Below are positions 1 to 11,135 of a stretch of DNA of 64,000 nt, piece after piece (position 1 is the stretch's first letter; each line of letters begins with the position of its first letter). The notes under the pieces are model-generated. The model saw only the letters and a program-made list of their open reading frames with translations, did no database searches and was not told the origin of the DNA. Source of the DNA: Semisulcospira habei (lineage: Eukaryota > Mollusca > Gastropoda > Semisulcospiridae); the NCBI GenBank assembly GCA_036245525.1, contig BTPG01000001.1, positions 177,644,611 through 177,708,610 of the forward strand, given 5' to 3'. A program made the position numbers and the translations under genes.

Positions 1-1380
1 GCATCAAATTCAAAACAAGACACCACATCCTGTGGGGGTTTTTGGTGATGATAAAACCTTTATTTCTGTTATTTCACTGCACAAACAGTTAGCATTATGT
101 ACATAAACATTTACACCATCACAAAAGTTTAGTACACATATTTCTACAGCAATAAAGCCAAGAAGCTCATACAAAAAGCACCTTGACAAGATTGTTCAAT
201 AATCTTATCAGCTAGAATGAAAGCAGAGTTTTCGGACCCCAAAGAAACTGAACATTCTTAGGAAGAAGAAAGTGTACATAACTTGACAACATTTATTATA
301 AAGTTTCAACAAAAATCTCTTTCCGCTCTGTTAAACATCATGATTACAACTGGTTTGATTAGTTTTATCCACCCAATCTTGTAGTTTTGCTTCTGGCAAC
401 GAAACTGTTCATGTGGGTCTTGATATCCTTTTGTCTTCAGCTCCAAGTCTGGTGTAACAAATAAGCTCTTCCGTGATGAGTTTAAAAATTCTGCAATTCT
501 GCATTTCCCATGAGACGACGTAAGTCGACTCCAAAAGTAGTATTCATCCGATAAAATTCACCATCACGTGCATTTATTTTAGAAAGTCAATAGACATTTC
601 TGGACATATCTGGACGACATTTATCATACCTGGTTCAGCTGCTTATCTGATGTGAAGACTATGAAACTATGGCCTGAAATGTTCGTACCTCGACCCTTGC
701 TGTCATCTTGGTTGAGGGATCTGAAGGAGCCATGTCATATAAAAGGCTTGGTCTTGTTTGCAATACATGGTCTTGTTTGCAAGTTTCACAATCTGCCATT
801 TGCTGGCGTCAATTTATGTGTTGAAACCTTCAAACTCAAGGGCAGACTTATTTCTTTATAATCTCAAAATGCAGTCAGTTTTCCTTACAATGCTTTGAAC
901 TCTGTTGTCTCTTTCTGACATTTCATTTTGTAACAAAAGATCAAGTTGCTGATATTAGCATGTATCACCACGAAAAGGAAACAACAGCATTATGACCCAG
1001 TTAGATGACCATACTTTTCACCAGCTCAACGGTAACAAAGGTGATGAGAGGGTATGACCTAGAATCATGATGCCTGATTAGCAGTTTTTTTTCTTTTCTT
1101 TCCTTTTACTCCTGTTTGTACTTTTTTTTCAGTTTCATGATCCGTGAAAGAAGGGTTCCTCCTTATCCGTGAAAAAGTCACAGTTATTTCGTGAAATGTG
1201 ATAAGTCTGACAAGATCTTATTTTTACCCAGAAATTTTCAGTTCTTCATCCGGTGATAAGAGACTTCATCATCTATTTCCCCTCATAAAATGTGAATGAC
1301 ATTTAGGGGGATTTGTGATTAGTGAATTGCAAAATAAATCATAAGTTATGAACCCGTGGACTTCCAGTTGCTATCCGATG
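1..1380. other. Gene-free stretch at left edge
   Basis: No supported coding exon was found on either strand. A reversed AATAAA lies at 59-64 and the first 600 bases are AT-rich, so this could be the 3' UTR of a minus-strand gene lying to the left; that is only a guess. Short ORFs here have no recognisable composition or motif. Confidence 0.3.
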
Positions 1381-1439
1381 TTGGATAGACGCTACACTCT
1401 CGTCATCCCCCCCAAAATCGCTAAAAATCATAATCTAAC

Positions 1440-2000
1440 ATCGGCTATATAAAATAGTGTGTTAAGTGCAAGTGTTGTGTTTGGTGCTCTGCGTAACATC
1501 CATCATGACTTCATCTACCAGTGCCATCGTTTAATCGGAAAAGAAGGATAAACACCGGCAGCAGCAGTATGGCACTATGGCTGCGGAACACGTGCCACCG
1601 GGTTTATCAAGTCGCAGCTACTGCCGGCTGCGGAAGATAAAGAATATACTGATTTTGAACTCTGCTCTGCAGCAGAAAATCTACTGGCTTCAATAACATA
1701 GAAGAAAGCCAAAGACTGGGGAATCTCTGGAGAATCTACCCCAAAAACATGGATGCACGAGTGGCCCTACACAAACCAAGGGGAATCACTCAGCGCTAGA
1801 CAGACAGTTAGATCCCCTGCCCCCGCCCATCAGGCACCCAATCGCCAGCCCACAGAGAAATACGCAGGTATAGACCAAGACGATCATCTGCATTCCTAAA
1901 AAGGATGCATCAGGTCTCTTATATAACCCATGTCTTTCTCCGGAACTTAGGAAGTAGGCAGGAGAAACATGCATACACAAACACGAAGGTGCATTACTAT
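1440..2000 (+). other. Degenerate coding-like stretch, unassigned
   Basis: A TATA-like run (1447-1454) precedes an ATG at about 1505. The frame that follows is interrupted by stops yet keeps polar, coding-like composition to about 1960. It could be a decayed ORF1 or 5' part of the L1/Tx1-like LINE whose endonuclease starts near 3228, separated from it by the minus-strand CR1 insertion. No domain is recognised. Confidence 0.2.
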
Positions 2001-2104
2001 ATGTGGTCGGGTAAATACCCTGATTTCCCACAGTAGATGCACAGAACATTACACAACAATGTAACGATACAAGTTTGCCTCTAGTTATAGATACAATACA
2101 ATAC

Positions 2105-3070
2105 AATAATACTTTATTAATCCCTCACGGGGAAATTCACTGTCTGCCCATGGCATCATCAATCACTCATTTAAAACACATGGCATCATCAATCACTCAT
2201 TTTAAAAAAAAAATTAAAAAAAAAAATCATTAACCCATAACACTCAAAGAAATGAACTGTAACAGACATATTGTTACCTTTGAATAACAATAATAATAAT
2301 ACTAGTAATAATACTGAGAGGGCTAGTACTAAGGACGGAAGAATGTTGACCGACACTATCTACTGATATTACTGTTGAAAAGGGTAACAGCCTGAGGGAC
2401 AAAAGAGTTGGCATAACGTGATGTACGACTTTTGGGTACTCGGAGTCTGCCACTTCGTTCGATACATCTGCTGTCAAATTCATATCTAAGTGGATGTGTT
2501 TTGTCATCAAGAATGTCAGCCAATTTGTTCGTAATCCGTCTGTTGTACAGTGTGTCCAAATTATCCTGTGCCCTACCAATCACCCCACCCCTTTCCGGAT
2601 TACTTTGTTAAGACGATCTTGGTCTCTGTTACATAAATTTCTCCCCCAGCACGTCAGTCCAAAAGTTAAAATGCTAACAATACTGGAGCAGTAAAACATC
2701 TGTAAAAGCTGAGTGCTTACATGAAATGATCTGAGCTTTCTCAAACAGTAAAGATGGGTATGCGTTTTTTTCACAATAGCATCTGTGTTTTGTTTCCAGT
2801 TGAGCGCGTTGTCAAAAAGAACACCTAAATACTTGTAGGACTCTACATGCTCAACTTCTGTTCTCTTGATAACAACAGGACCGGGATGCTGTTTGTTATT
2901 CCTGAAATCTATGACCATCTCTTTTGTTTTGCCAACATGTAATTCAAGGTAGTTTCTATCGCACCACTCTACAAAGTCATCGATCTCTTGTCGATAGTGT
3001 CTGTCGTCCTCATCTGTAATCAGACCTGTCAGTGCCGTGTCGTCAGCGTATTTGTCCATGACACAGATAC
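2105..3070 (-). mobile_element. 5'-truncated CR1/Rex1-like non-LTR retrotransposon
   Basis: Read on the minus strand, the sequence encodes the second half of a LINE reverse transcriptase beginning just before the catalytic box (KYADDTAL, about 3058-3035). The conserved segments that follow include a thumb-like KYLGVLFD. One frame runs 3122-2580 and the conserved C-terminal part continues in a second frame at 2583-2356, so there is one frameshift. The 3' end, near 2100-2150 on the plus strand, has the fish/mollusc LINE signature of a short GC-rich hairpin, AATAAAGT and a (ATTGT)n tail. Endonuclease and fingers are missing, so this is a dead insertion. The clade (Rex1/CR1 against another Jockey-superfamily member) is my judgement from motif style. 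Confidence 0.75.
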
Positions 3071-3126
3071 TCACAAACAAGATAGGTGAGTGATTCCCCT
3101 TGGTTTGTGTACAATTCTGCATTTCT

Positions 3127-3221
3127 GGTTGTTTTTTTTCACAAGCAGTGCAGGCACGTCCTGAGAAAGCCTTGTTGCTGTCGGGACGTTAAGCAATGTA
3201 CAATCAATCAATCAATCAATC
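3127..3221 (+). repeat. SINE-like family S, copy 1 (3' end only)
   Basis: Only the last 95 bases of the recurrent retroposon are present, from the T-run through CACAAGCAGTGCAGGCACG to a (AATC)n tail. It is severely 5' truncated. The tail abuts the start of the L1/Tx1-like endonuclease remnant. Confidence 0.8.
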
Positions 3222-3631
3222 TGAATGTACGCGGACTCAAAAACAAGTGAAAACGCAATAGTATTTTCAGACTGCTAAAAAATGAAAAATACGATGTAGT
3301 TGCTTTACAAGAATGTCACGTCTCCACACTTGAGGAAGGAGAGCAGTGGGAACTCCAATGGGGAGGAAAACTATTCTATTCTCTGGGAAACAACCATAGC
3401 CTGGGCCAACTCACTTTAGTCCCAAGAAAACTTAAGGAAAACTCGAAAAATGTATCTACAAAGACAAACGTACTCTTATCATAGAAATATTAGTAGATGA
3501 AAGAAAGATACTCATTGCAAATGTGTATGCTCCACAATCCACCGCCGACAAGATTAATTTCTACTCCCACGTCCAACAAACCATCCTAGATCATGACAAG
3601 GAGCACAGCGGCATAATAATTCTAGGAGATC

Positions 3632-4009
3632 ACCGGCCTCTGTAGCGCAGTGGTTAGCGCGTCGGACTGGCGGTCGGGAGATCCGGGTTCGAATCTCAGC
3701 CGAGTCAAGCGGGACTTTTCCTACCTGAGTCAGCTCCTACCCAGAGTGGGTGTGCTATGGACCCAATGGGAAGGCTGATGCCACGCAGCCGAGACTCGCC
3801 CACTTCACGGGTGCGACTTTGGGGGTGCTACCCGGGTTATGACGCATCGCAAGGTGTGGATGATTACACGGCTGGCACCGCAGGTGTCCGCAAGTCCCGG
3901 GCCTGGTTAATACCAGGATATTTATGACAGGAAGCGTGGAATGCGGCCCTGTCACGCAGTCCCTAACCACATGGACCACCATGGCATCATATCATCCTCA
4001 TCATCATGC
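3632..4009 (+). repeat. tRNA-derived SINE
   Basis: The first about 75 bases form a tRNA-like head. Box A, TAGCGCAGTGG, is at 3643-3653 and box B, GGTTCGAATCT, at 3686-3696, a spacing suited to a type 2 RNA polymerase III promoter. A body of about 270 bp follows, ending in an (ATC)n-like tail. It interrupts the endonuclease of the L1/Tx1 relic immediately after the LGD of the LGDFN-type motif. I could not find a clean target-site duplication because the right flank is another insertion. Confidence 0.85.
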
Positions 4010-4450
4010 AAAATGAAAAAAAACGCTATTCCAGGTCCCTTACCCCTCAAGTCTCCGTCTCATGGTGACCTCAGTCCAGTCCTCCAGGAGCCCTAGGTGC
4101 ACGGTTGTCTTCGGCCAGACCCTGCTGCTGTGCGTGGAAGGACGTAGTGGTTGACTCGCCACCTCTGGGGGGAGCTCTCACTCGTCGACTCCGTGACTAG
4201 CAAAAGAAAATGTAAGTAGGAAGACCACTGAAGTGACTCGGCAGTAGTGCGGAGTTTCCTCCGGAGGGAGTCCCCTACTACCTGACATATATATAGCAGT
4301 GGGGCCGGGAGTCTGGCTGGAACAACTGGCGGGCCTGGGTGAGCACACTGGGGTTGATCGGGGTGAGCGGCGTGGGAGGAAGAAGACCTCTGAGGTCGAC
4401 AAAGGAAACTTGGAAGCAGCAAAAAAAAATAAAAATTCTAGATCTTAACT
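4010..4450. other. Unassigned insert inside the L1/Tx1 relic
   Basis: This block has a different, GC-richer composition and separates the SINE from the resumed LINE endonuclease. A TATATATA run sits at 4287-4294. No protein motif or repeat kin elsewhere in the window was seen, so it may be part of another retroelement's 5' region. Confidence 0.3.
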
Positions 4451-5836
4451 CTGTGATGAGGAATGAAGCTGAGATAAGTGGAGAAAAACAGTCAGAGAGA
4501 AGTCGAAGCACTCGTACAGTTAGAAGTAGACAGACCTACACGACAGCTGGCGATCCCTTAACCCCGAATGTAAACAATACACCTGGTGCCGATATCACCC
4601 ATTCACAGCCAGACTACATATTTATCTCTAGCAACCTCACCCCAAACACTGCATAGTGAAATACTTTCATTCGCTCACTCCAACCACAGAGCAGTGCTTA
4701 CAACAATGTCCTTCCATGACTACCAAAGGGGAACATCGTACTGGAAATTGAATAACAGTCTTCTTAAAGACAGATCATACGTTAGTGTCATCAACAACAT
4801 TATCGATGAGTCCTCTCGCAATCAGAGCTCAGCCCGCACACTAAATGGGAACTCTAAAGTCAGAATCAGACAACAGTCTGTAGCCTATTCGAAGCACAAG
4901 CGGCAGAAACAAAAAGACAATATCAAAATCATGCAAACAAAACTGCAACTCCTAGAAAACGAACTCGTGGAACAAGCAGACTATGAAAGACTCGTATCAG
5001 AAATAATAAGGATAAAAACAGATCTAGAAATAAATGCCCTCGCGGAAGCTCGCGGGGCACAAATAAGATCAAGAATAAAGTTCATTGAAGAGGGCGAAAA
5101 AAAACACAAGGTACTTTCTTGGCCTAGAAAAAGCAAATGGTTCAAAAAACACAATATCTGCTCTGAAAACTGAAGACGGAAGATTGCTGACAAAACAACA
5201 GGACATACTGAAAGAACAAGTGAACTTCTATGCTAAACTATACAAAAACGACCTGAGTCTGCCAAACGAAAATGGCACGTCCTTATCCGATTTTCTTGGC
5301 CCTCACTGCACTCTGCCTACATTGAACGATTTTGACAAAAATAACTGCGAAGGTGCAGTCACGGAAAACGAAATAGCTGGAGCCCTCAAATCCATGAAAA
5401 ATGGCTTGGTGCCAGAATGTGATGGACTCGCAACGGAATTTTACAAATGGTTTTGGTAAAAAATAAAACACATGATTATGGACTCCTGTTGTTACTCCTT
5501 CGAAAGTGGGAACCTATCCCATATCCAAAAGAAAGGAATTATAAAACTCCTCCATAAAGGCAAAAACCTCCCGCGAAATAACCTGTCAAACTGGTGACCA
5601 ATCTCTCTCCTAAACACTGACTATAAACTACTCGCAAAAACGCTAGCAAGAAGGCATGGTACAGTTATACACAAGCTCCATAGCCGAGGACCAGTGTGGC
5701 TTTGTAAAAGGCAGAAATACGTTGGAACAATCCTAAAAACAATCGACGACACAGTCAACTATCTGAATAAAAATAAGCTCCCAGGAATCTTGGTCGGAGT
5801 TGACTTTACAAAAGCTTTCGACACAATCTCAAAAAA

Positions 5837-6470
5837 AACCACATAAAACCAAGAAAGGAATAAAAAAAACATGCACAAAAAACCTTCCTATATGGCAATT
5901 GCTCACTGGTTTGAGACTGATTCCCACAACAACAACAAAAGAAGAGAAAAAAGAAAAGAAAAGAAAAAAAAACGAAGTCGTGAACCCGCTCAGTCAAAGT
6001 TAATGCTATTTGGAGGAGTTTTTACTCACATATGCATGAACAGTGGAACCCATGCCGCACATTGCAGCTTTACCAAAAATGGCATAAAATGAGATCTTTT
6101 ACGATGGCCAGAAACTAATTCAAAGAAAGAAAATGTACAACCATCGGTTGGTTATTTTAGTTTTGGGGGCAGTGTATACCACTTTTGTCAGAGAACGCAT
6201 CTATGACAGGTCTCACTGCGCCAGCATTGTTTTTGACCATGCCGGTAACATTGTTTCAGTAACCTCGTGCGAGTCAAATAATCACCATATGGTACCCCGT
6301 TTGTGTCAAAACTAATTGTAGTTTGGTTATTTTTTTGTTTATTTATTTATAAAAGTTCCTCAACGGTGCCAGAGTGGCATCAATCAGATTTGTAATATGT
6401 AGACATCAAAGAGTTAAAAACCGCTGAGACTAGCTCTGGGGGTTGTCACAAAGGGGTTCATGCCAAATCA
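5837..6470. other. Gene-free stretch
   Basis: A poly-purine run (about 5930-5970) and AT-rich sequence. Nothing coding is supported. Confidence 0.4.
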
Positions 6471-8222
6471 GGGTTTGGCAACCAGACTACAGTGGTCATT
6501 CTTCGGTGGTAATCTTTAACATTGGCATTTTTTCTGAGACTATTTTAAGCCACAGTCTTCAAGCTCGGCCCAAGGATACTATGTGACAAGACCTTTCTAA
6601 ACATACCAATTTGAGTGACCTCTCTCAAAGGTAAAGGTCACAGGGCATCAGGAAATAGGTTTAAAAAAATTGCCATATTTTAACAAAATTGATTTTTTTT
6701 CACAAATACTATTTACAACTTCAAACCCAAACTTGATGGTAAGACCTTACTATGCATACTAATTTGGTTGACATCTTGGAAAGGTCAAGGGTCACAAGAG
6801 CTCAGGAAATAGGTTTTAAAAAAAATAGCCATATTGTTAGTGGTATTTGTGGTCATTGTATGATGTAATCACATGAGACACATTCACGTAGGGTCCTTGT
6901 AAAGAAACTTCACTCAGTTGCAACTTGTCACATGTGGCACAAGGTTGTAGACCACACTAGAGTAACAGTTCCAACAGTACTTTATTCTCAGGATGCAATC
7001 TCAGCACAATGCATCCACAAATGCATCCACACACACTTGGATACACTGTCTCATACAATGCATTCGCAGTTTTGATAGTGATACACTGTGTCTCCCATAC
7101 AATTGCATGCCCATATTTTCTATCATGCTCTTTTATACTATTACAGATTTCCAGAACAATCTGGCAAAATACACAACTCAACCAATCATAGAAGAAAACG
7201 TAACCAAAACTCAGTAAGATTTATTAAAAAGAACGCTCTAGATCTATCTACAATCTTCCACTAACATCTAGGCGCATTCCGTAAATGTTGCGAAATGTAG
7301 CCAGCATGTGTACTACAAAACTTCATCTGAGGTCACTATAACGAACGCGCTTTTTCCAGAACCTTCCGGCCCAATCTAGGTCGGACCTTAGCAACAATGT
7401 AGCGAGATGTACAACATTCTAGCTACACAACAAAAATCAATCACAATTCAACAAGCAAAAGAAAACGAATCATATTAAAAGGTATGTGATTCTTATCCAA
7501 AACAACTCAACTGAACATTGGATCTTTCCTATGATCAACACGCACATGCCCTAAAAAGAATAACAACCACAAACGTAACACATTTTGACAATAGTGTTTG
7601 TTTTTTCTAAAATACTATTCACAATTTCAAATCCAAACTTGGGACAGAGATACCTGATGGTAAGACCTTCCTATGCATACTAATTTGGATGACCTCTCGG
7701 AAAGGTTAAGGGTCACAAGAGATCAGGAAATAGGTCGCAAATAGCCATTTTCAACAAAAATTGCTTTTTCTCAAATACTATTTATAACTTCTGTCCCAAA
7801 CCTGGTACAGAGATACCTGATGGTAACGGCTTTTATTGCATGCTAATTTGGAAGACCCTTTGGAAAGGTCAAGGGTCACAAGAGATCAGCAAATGATGTC
7901 TCTTTTTTGGTAAAATTTTAGTTTTTTTTCAGGATTTTTGCAGACTTTTCAACCAAATGTAACAGAAAGATAGCTGATGATAAGACCTTTCTATGCATAC
8001 TAATTTGGTTCACTAATCACAAAGGTCAAGGGTCACGGGAGGTTGACAAAAGTGAAAAATGCGTAAATTTTGAGAAAACATGTATTATGCAGGTACAAAA
8101 GCCAACACTTTTGTTATGTTAGAACGTGCTTATTTTAGTGATCTGTCGGAAAGGTCAAAGGTTAGATTAAGTATGTTGATCGGTCATGCATTTGAGCCTT
8201 AAGGGCTTTGCCATTCTTGTTC
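6470..8222 (+). repeat. R1 GGTCA-rich repeat, copy a (split by LTR)
   Basis: This is an interspersed repeat made of degenerate internal units of roughly 150-200 bp. Each unit carries CTATGCATACTAATTTGG followed about 15-25 bases later by AAAGGTCAAGGGTCAC. The family starts with a GCAAAAGTGAG-type end and ends in GAGCCATAAGGGCTTTGCC. Here the right end is clear at about 8195-8222. An insertion at 6835-7580 splits it; sequence on both sides matches other copies continuously. It has no coding capacity and its class is unknown to me. Confidence 0.7.
6835..7580. mobile_element. Candidate solo LTR inside R1
   Basis: A 746-bp block starts TGTTAG and ends TAACA and interrupts R1 copy a exactly between a GCCATAT half and a CATTTTGAC half. 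In other R1 copies these two halves are contiguous as GCCATATTTTGAC. The TG...CA ends, the length, and the AATAAA-type signals inside fit an LTR. The flanking 5-mers (catat/cattt) are an imperfect duplication, so an alternative is a DNA element with weak inverted ends. Confidence 0.4.
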
Positions 8223-8567
8223 TCTTTGATGTATGAAAGAAAGAACAGACTAAAACAAATTACATTCAAGTATGCAAATACACACTACTTAAACAGTGTA
8301 AAATGTGATGCATGTTATAGGCTGTTTGACATCGGAGCGCACAACACTTTTGCAAAATAGTGTCTCCACACAGAAAGCTTTTTCTGTACCACTTTAAGAA
8401 CAAATATCATTTAGTAGTGCCAGTTGACCTAATATTGATTTTTTTTTTTATTTTTTTTTTTATACTGAACTACAAAGTATAAAGCTTTTGCACCCAAGCA
8501 TCTGGTTACTTTGATCCCTGCTGTATGGTCTAATGTGCTGATGCTGAAATGTTTTACCACATTTCAG

Positions 8568-8796
8568 AGGCACCCCTGTGCCATACTCACCTGGTGTGTC
8601 CCCCCATGACTCTCTTTTGCTGAATGAGGAGGATGAGGCCACCCTGGTGCGCACTCAGGTGGCCAAACTGACACGTCGCATCACACTTATAGAGCAGGAT
8701 AATCAGCGGCGAGCACAGCGGGAGATGGGCCTCTACGTTGCTGTCTTTGGCTATGTCATCTGGAAGTTTGTCTTTTCCTTTTTTCGCAGCCGGTAA
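8568..8796 (+). CDS. MFF: Mitochondrial fission factor (MFF), terminal exon
   Basis: This is the last coding exon of a tail-anchored protein. An AG acceptor at 8566-8567 is preceded by pyrimidine-rich sequence, and the stop is at 8794-8796. The peptide has a proline/serine linker, an acidic stretch, then a heptad coiled coil (LVRTQVAKLTRRITLIEQD) followed by QREM. A hydrophobic membrane segment (YVAVFGYVIWKFVFSFF) and a basic RSR tail close it. That order (coiled coil, QRE, single C-terminal membrane anchor, short basic tail) is the hallmark of MFF, the outer mitochondrial membrane adaptor that recruits the fission dynamin DRP1. The first base of the exon completes a split codon. Upstream exons, including the N-terminal DRP1-binding motif, were not found and may lie left of the window. 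A different Miff-domain protein is the main alternative. Confidence 0.75.
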
Positions 8797-9680
8797 CTGG
8801 ACACGTACCACAGTCAGAGACATCAGTATCACTTGGTTTGCATCTGTATTTTGACATTAACTTTATTGTGCACGCACATAGTTTGAAGGTAATGAACATA
8901 TATATCATTGCATGGATTTTGTTTTCAGCAGCCTTCTTGAGAAGCATACTGCTCTCAATCATTGTAATAGCCAAGAATATGGAGATAGCAGAGAAACAGT
9001 TCAGTCTCATGCATTATTTCTGGTTGATCTTCTGTGCATAAAATACATTGTAAACTAGGAATTTTTCAGAGAGACTGTTTTGATCGACCATCAGATAACT
9101 GACTGTGCATAAGTAAAACTGCATAGCCGACACTGACAAAATTTCAAAAGTCCAGCCGAGTTACACAAGTACAGTTAATTAGAATGTTTATGTTGTAGTG
9201 CCTGAAAATACAAGTTGCCGGTACTTTTAGATAGCAGTGTCAGCATGTGCAAAGGCTGTTAGTTAAGTTAAAATTGTTGTATATTCAGGAATCTCATAAG
9301 GTTTTTTTTTGAAATTATGCACTTGTGAAGAGCAATGAGGTTGTGTATCAATATAATTAGGAAAACTATGTGTTGATAGCATTACAATGTTTTGCTAGCT
9401 TTATGATCGCTAGCACTACATGTGGCTAGCACTATGTGTCACTGGAATGTTCTGTGTCACTAGCACTACGTAGTGATAGACCAAGAGCTTGCAAAGTACA
9501 TAAGTCTATGTGCCAGTAGCACTATGTGTTAACAGACTATTTTGACTGTAGTGCTGTTGGCACATGATATGATGATAGAACTTTATTGCCATATGTAATA
9601 ATACATTAGGAAATCGTTGCGGTGCTGCGCAACATAAAAAGAAGAACATTAAACACATCAAAATGTAATTAAGCTACTCG
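8797..9680 (+). other. Probable MFF 3' UTR and downstream flank
   Basis: AT-rich sequence without ORFs of interest follows the MFF stop. A short motif resembling CTAGCACTATGTG recurs several times at 9385-9540. An ATAAAATA near 9039-9046 could be a weak cleavage signal; no clear AATAAA lies close to it. The true transcript end is not visible. Confidence 0.4.
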
Positions 9681-9683
9681 TGT

Positions 9684-9684
<1 letters not shown>

Positions 9685-9739
<55 letters not shown>
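9685..9739. repeat. (CA)n microsatellite
   Basis: An uninterrupted CA dinucleotide run of about 55 bases. Confidence 0.98.
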
Positions 9740-9740
<1 letters not shown>

Positions 9741-10410
9741 GTATGCCTTAGAAACTATTGTGGTCTAAACATAAAGGCAATAAACACAATTTCACAGTAA
9801 CACAAATCACATAGGACATATGCTAATTTTAAAACTGAACACGTCACTTGCATCATAGACACAGCAGTGCCGCAGATAGCCCTACTCATTATTTTAGCCA
9901 GCCACCTGCTGCTGTGGTATGCAGTCACTCCCCGCTGCGAGCAGGCTATCTAGGTCACTGTCTGGCATCAACTATTCCTTCTATAATCTCTGATACGGGA
10001 CTACTGATGTGTGGTGTGTTATGCCTGTGAGATAGTTCTAATGATCACTACCACAAACTAAAAACAAACATTTGTATAGCACACATACAGTCTCACGCTC
10101 TCCCTCTTTGTGAGTGTGTGTGTGTGTGTCGGTCATTCTGTCTGTTGTCTGCCTGTTCGCTCTGTCTCTCTCTGCCTGTCACTGTCTGTCCGTCTTTCTC
10201 TCTCTGTCTTGGTATTCATGTGTGTTTCTGCGTATGCTTGTGTGTGTGCTCGTGCCTTTACAAGTAAATAAGTTTTAATAGTAAAATATGTGGGAGATAA
10301 ATTATTACTGTAGTTGGGCACTAATAATGTTCAGACACCCACCCCATCCCCTCCCCAACCTTCCGCGCTCCTGTCTGCCATGGAGCAGATCACTTAAAAA
10401 TTTGAATAAG

Positions 10411-10622
10411 AAACTCTAGCTGATGATGATAAGACCTTCCTATGTATACTAATTTAGTTGACTCATCGCAAAGGTCAAGGGTTTGGGGGTTTGACAGTTG
10501 TGTGAAAACTGATTAAATTTTGAGAAAACATGCTGGTGCAGAAGCCATCCCTTATTGTCACAAAGGTCACACATGTAGATCGGTCATACACGTGAGCCAT
10601 AAGGGCTTTGCCTTTCTTGTTG
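10411..10622 (+). repeat. R1 repeat, copy b (3' end only)
   Basis: One unit (ATGTATACTAATTTAG, then AAAGGTCAAGG) plus the family 3' end (GAGCCATAAGGGCTTTGCC at about 10593-10612). It is 5' truncated. Confidence 0.75.
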
Positions 10623-10868
10623 TCTATGGATGTCGACTTCAGCCACTGCGAGATTACTGCAGCTAGAACATCAGCGGCGAGATCCACCCAGCCAAGGTTC
10701 AGTTGGAGTGTGTCTGCTTGGTTATTTTTAGCACTGAATGTGTCGTTGCAAGCTGTTACCTGGCACACACAGCAGATCCTGAAATGAACTCTTAAGGAAA
10801 CTACTTAGTGGCAGAGTACATAAAACAGAAGAGTCACTTAGTAGGCAAAGAGTTAAAGGGGCAGGCAG

Positions 10869-10965
10869 AAGAAGAACAAAAGTGCATAAAAAAAAGAAGT
10901 AATATAAAAATGAGGTCAACTAAAAACTCATTACTTCTTTTTTTACGCACTTTTGTTCTTCTTTT
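10869..10965. repeat. Hairpin: 36-bp inverted repeat
   Basis: Arms at 10869-10903 and 10930-10965 are near-perfect reverse complements (GAAGAACAAAAGTGC against GCACTTTTGTTCTTC at their outer parts) around a 26-bp loop. The element type is unknown; it may be a small MITE. Confidence 0.75.
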
Positions 10966-10997
10966 GTTTTACGTCACATCCTTCAGTTGCCACATTC

Positions 10998-11135
10998 CTT
11001 CTGTGATAAAATAAGTAGCGACTGATCTCTATACTTGTTTGTTTGTCTAGTTTGTCTATTTACCCGAAATATTAATAAATTGTGTTGTAACTGTCTTTTC
11101 TAAGTGTGTTTCTTTCTCCGTTGGGTTCTTCTCTG
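10998..11135 (+). repeat. Half of MITE family M (right end)
   Basis: It matches the right half of the complete MITE at 24781-25016, including GTTTGTCTATTT, ATATTAATAAATTGTGTTGTA and a TTGGGTT-like terminus. No left half is present nearby in the expected orientation. Confidence 0.65.

Larger units (their letters stand above)
3222..5836 (+). pseudogene. L1/Tx1-clade LINE ORF2 relic, interrupted
   Basis: Pieces of one ORF2 are spread over three frames. The endonuclease start is at 3228-3330 (NVRGLK and LQECHVS); its middle is at 3480-3630 (NVYAPQS, then LGD just before the SINE). The end of the endonuclease resumes near 4520-4610 (YTWCRYHPFTA, then DYIFISSNLTP). The linker and RT follow: GTSYWKLNNSLL at 4728, EEGEKK at 5083, YFLGLEKANG at 5115, CDGLATEFYKWF at 5419, PISLLNTDYKLLAKTLARR at about 5600, and VGVDFTKAFDTI at 5794-5829. 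The element stops before the catalytic YADD box. At least four frameshifts and several stops rule out function. Upstream of RT it is split by a tRNA-SINE and another unassigned insert. Confidence 0.8.

Noticed and set aside
3642..3706. A functional tRNA gene
   Set aside because: Box A and B are good, but the head is fused to a 300-bp body with an ATC tail; this is a SINE.
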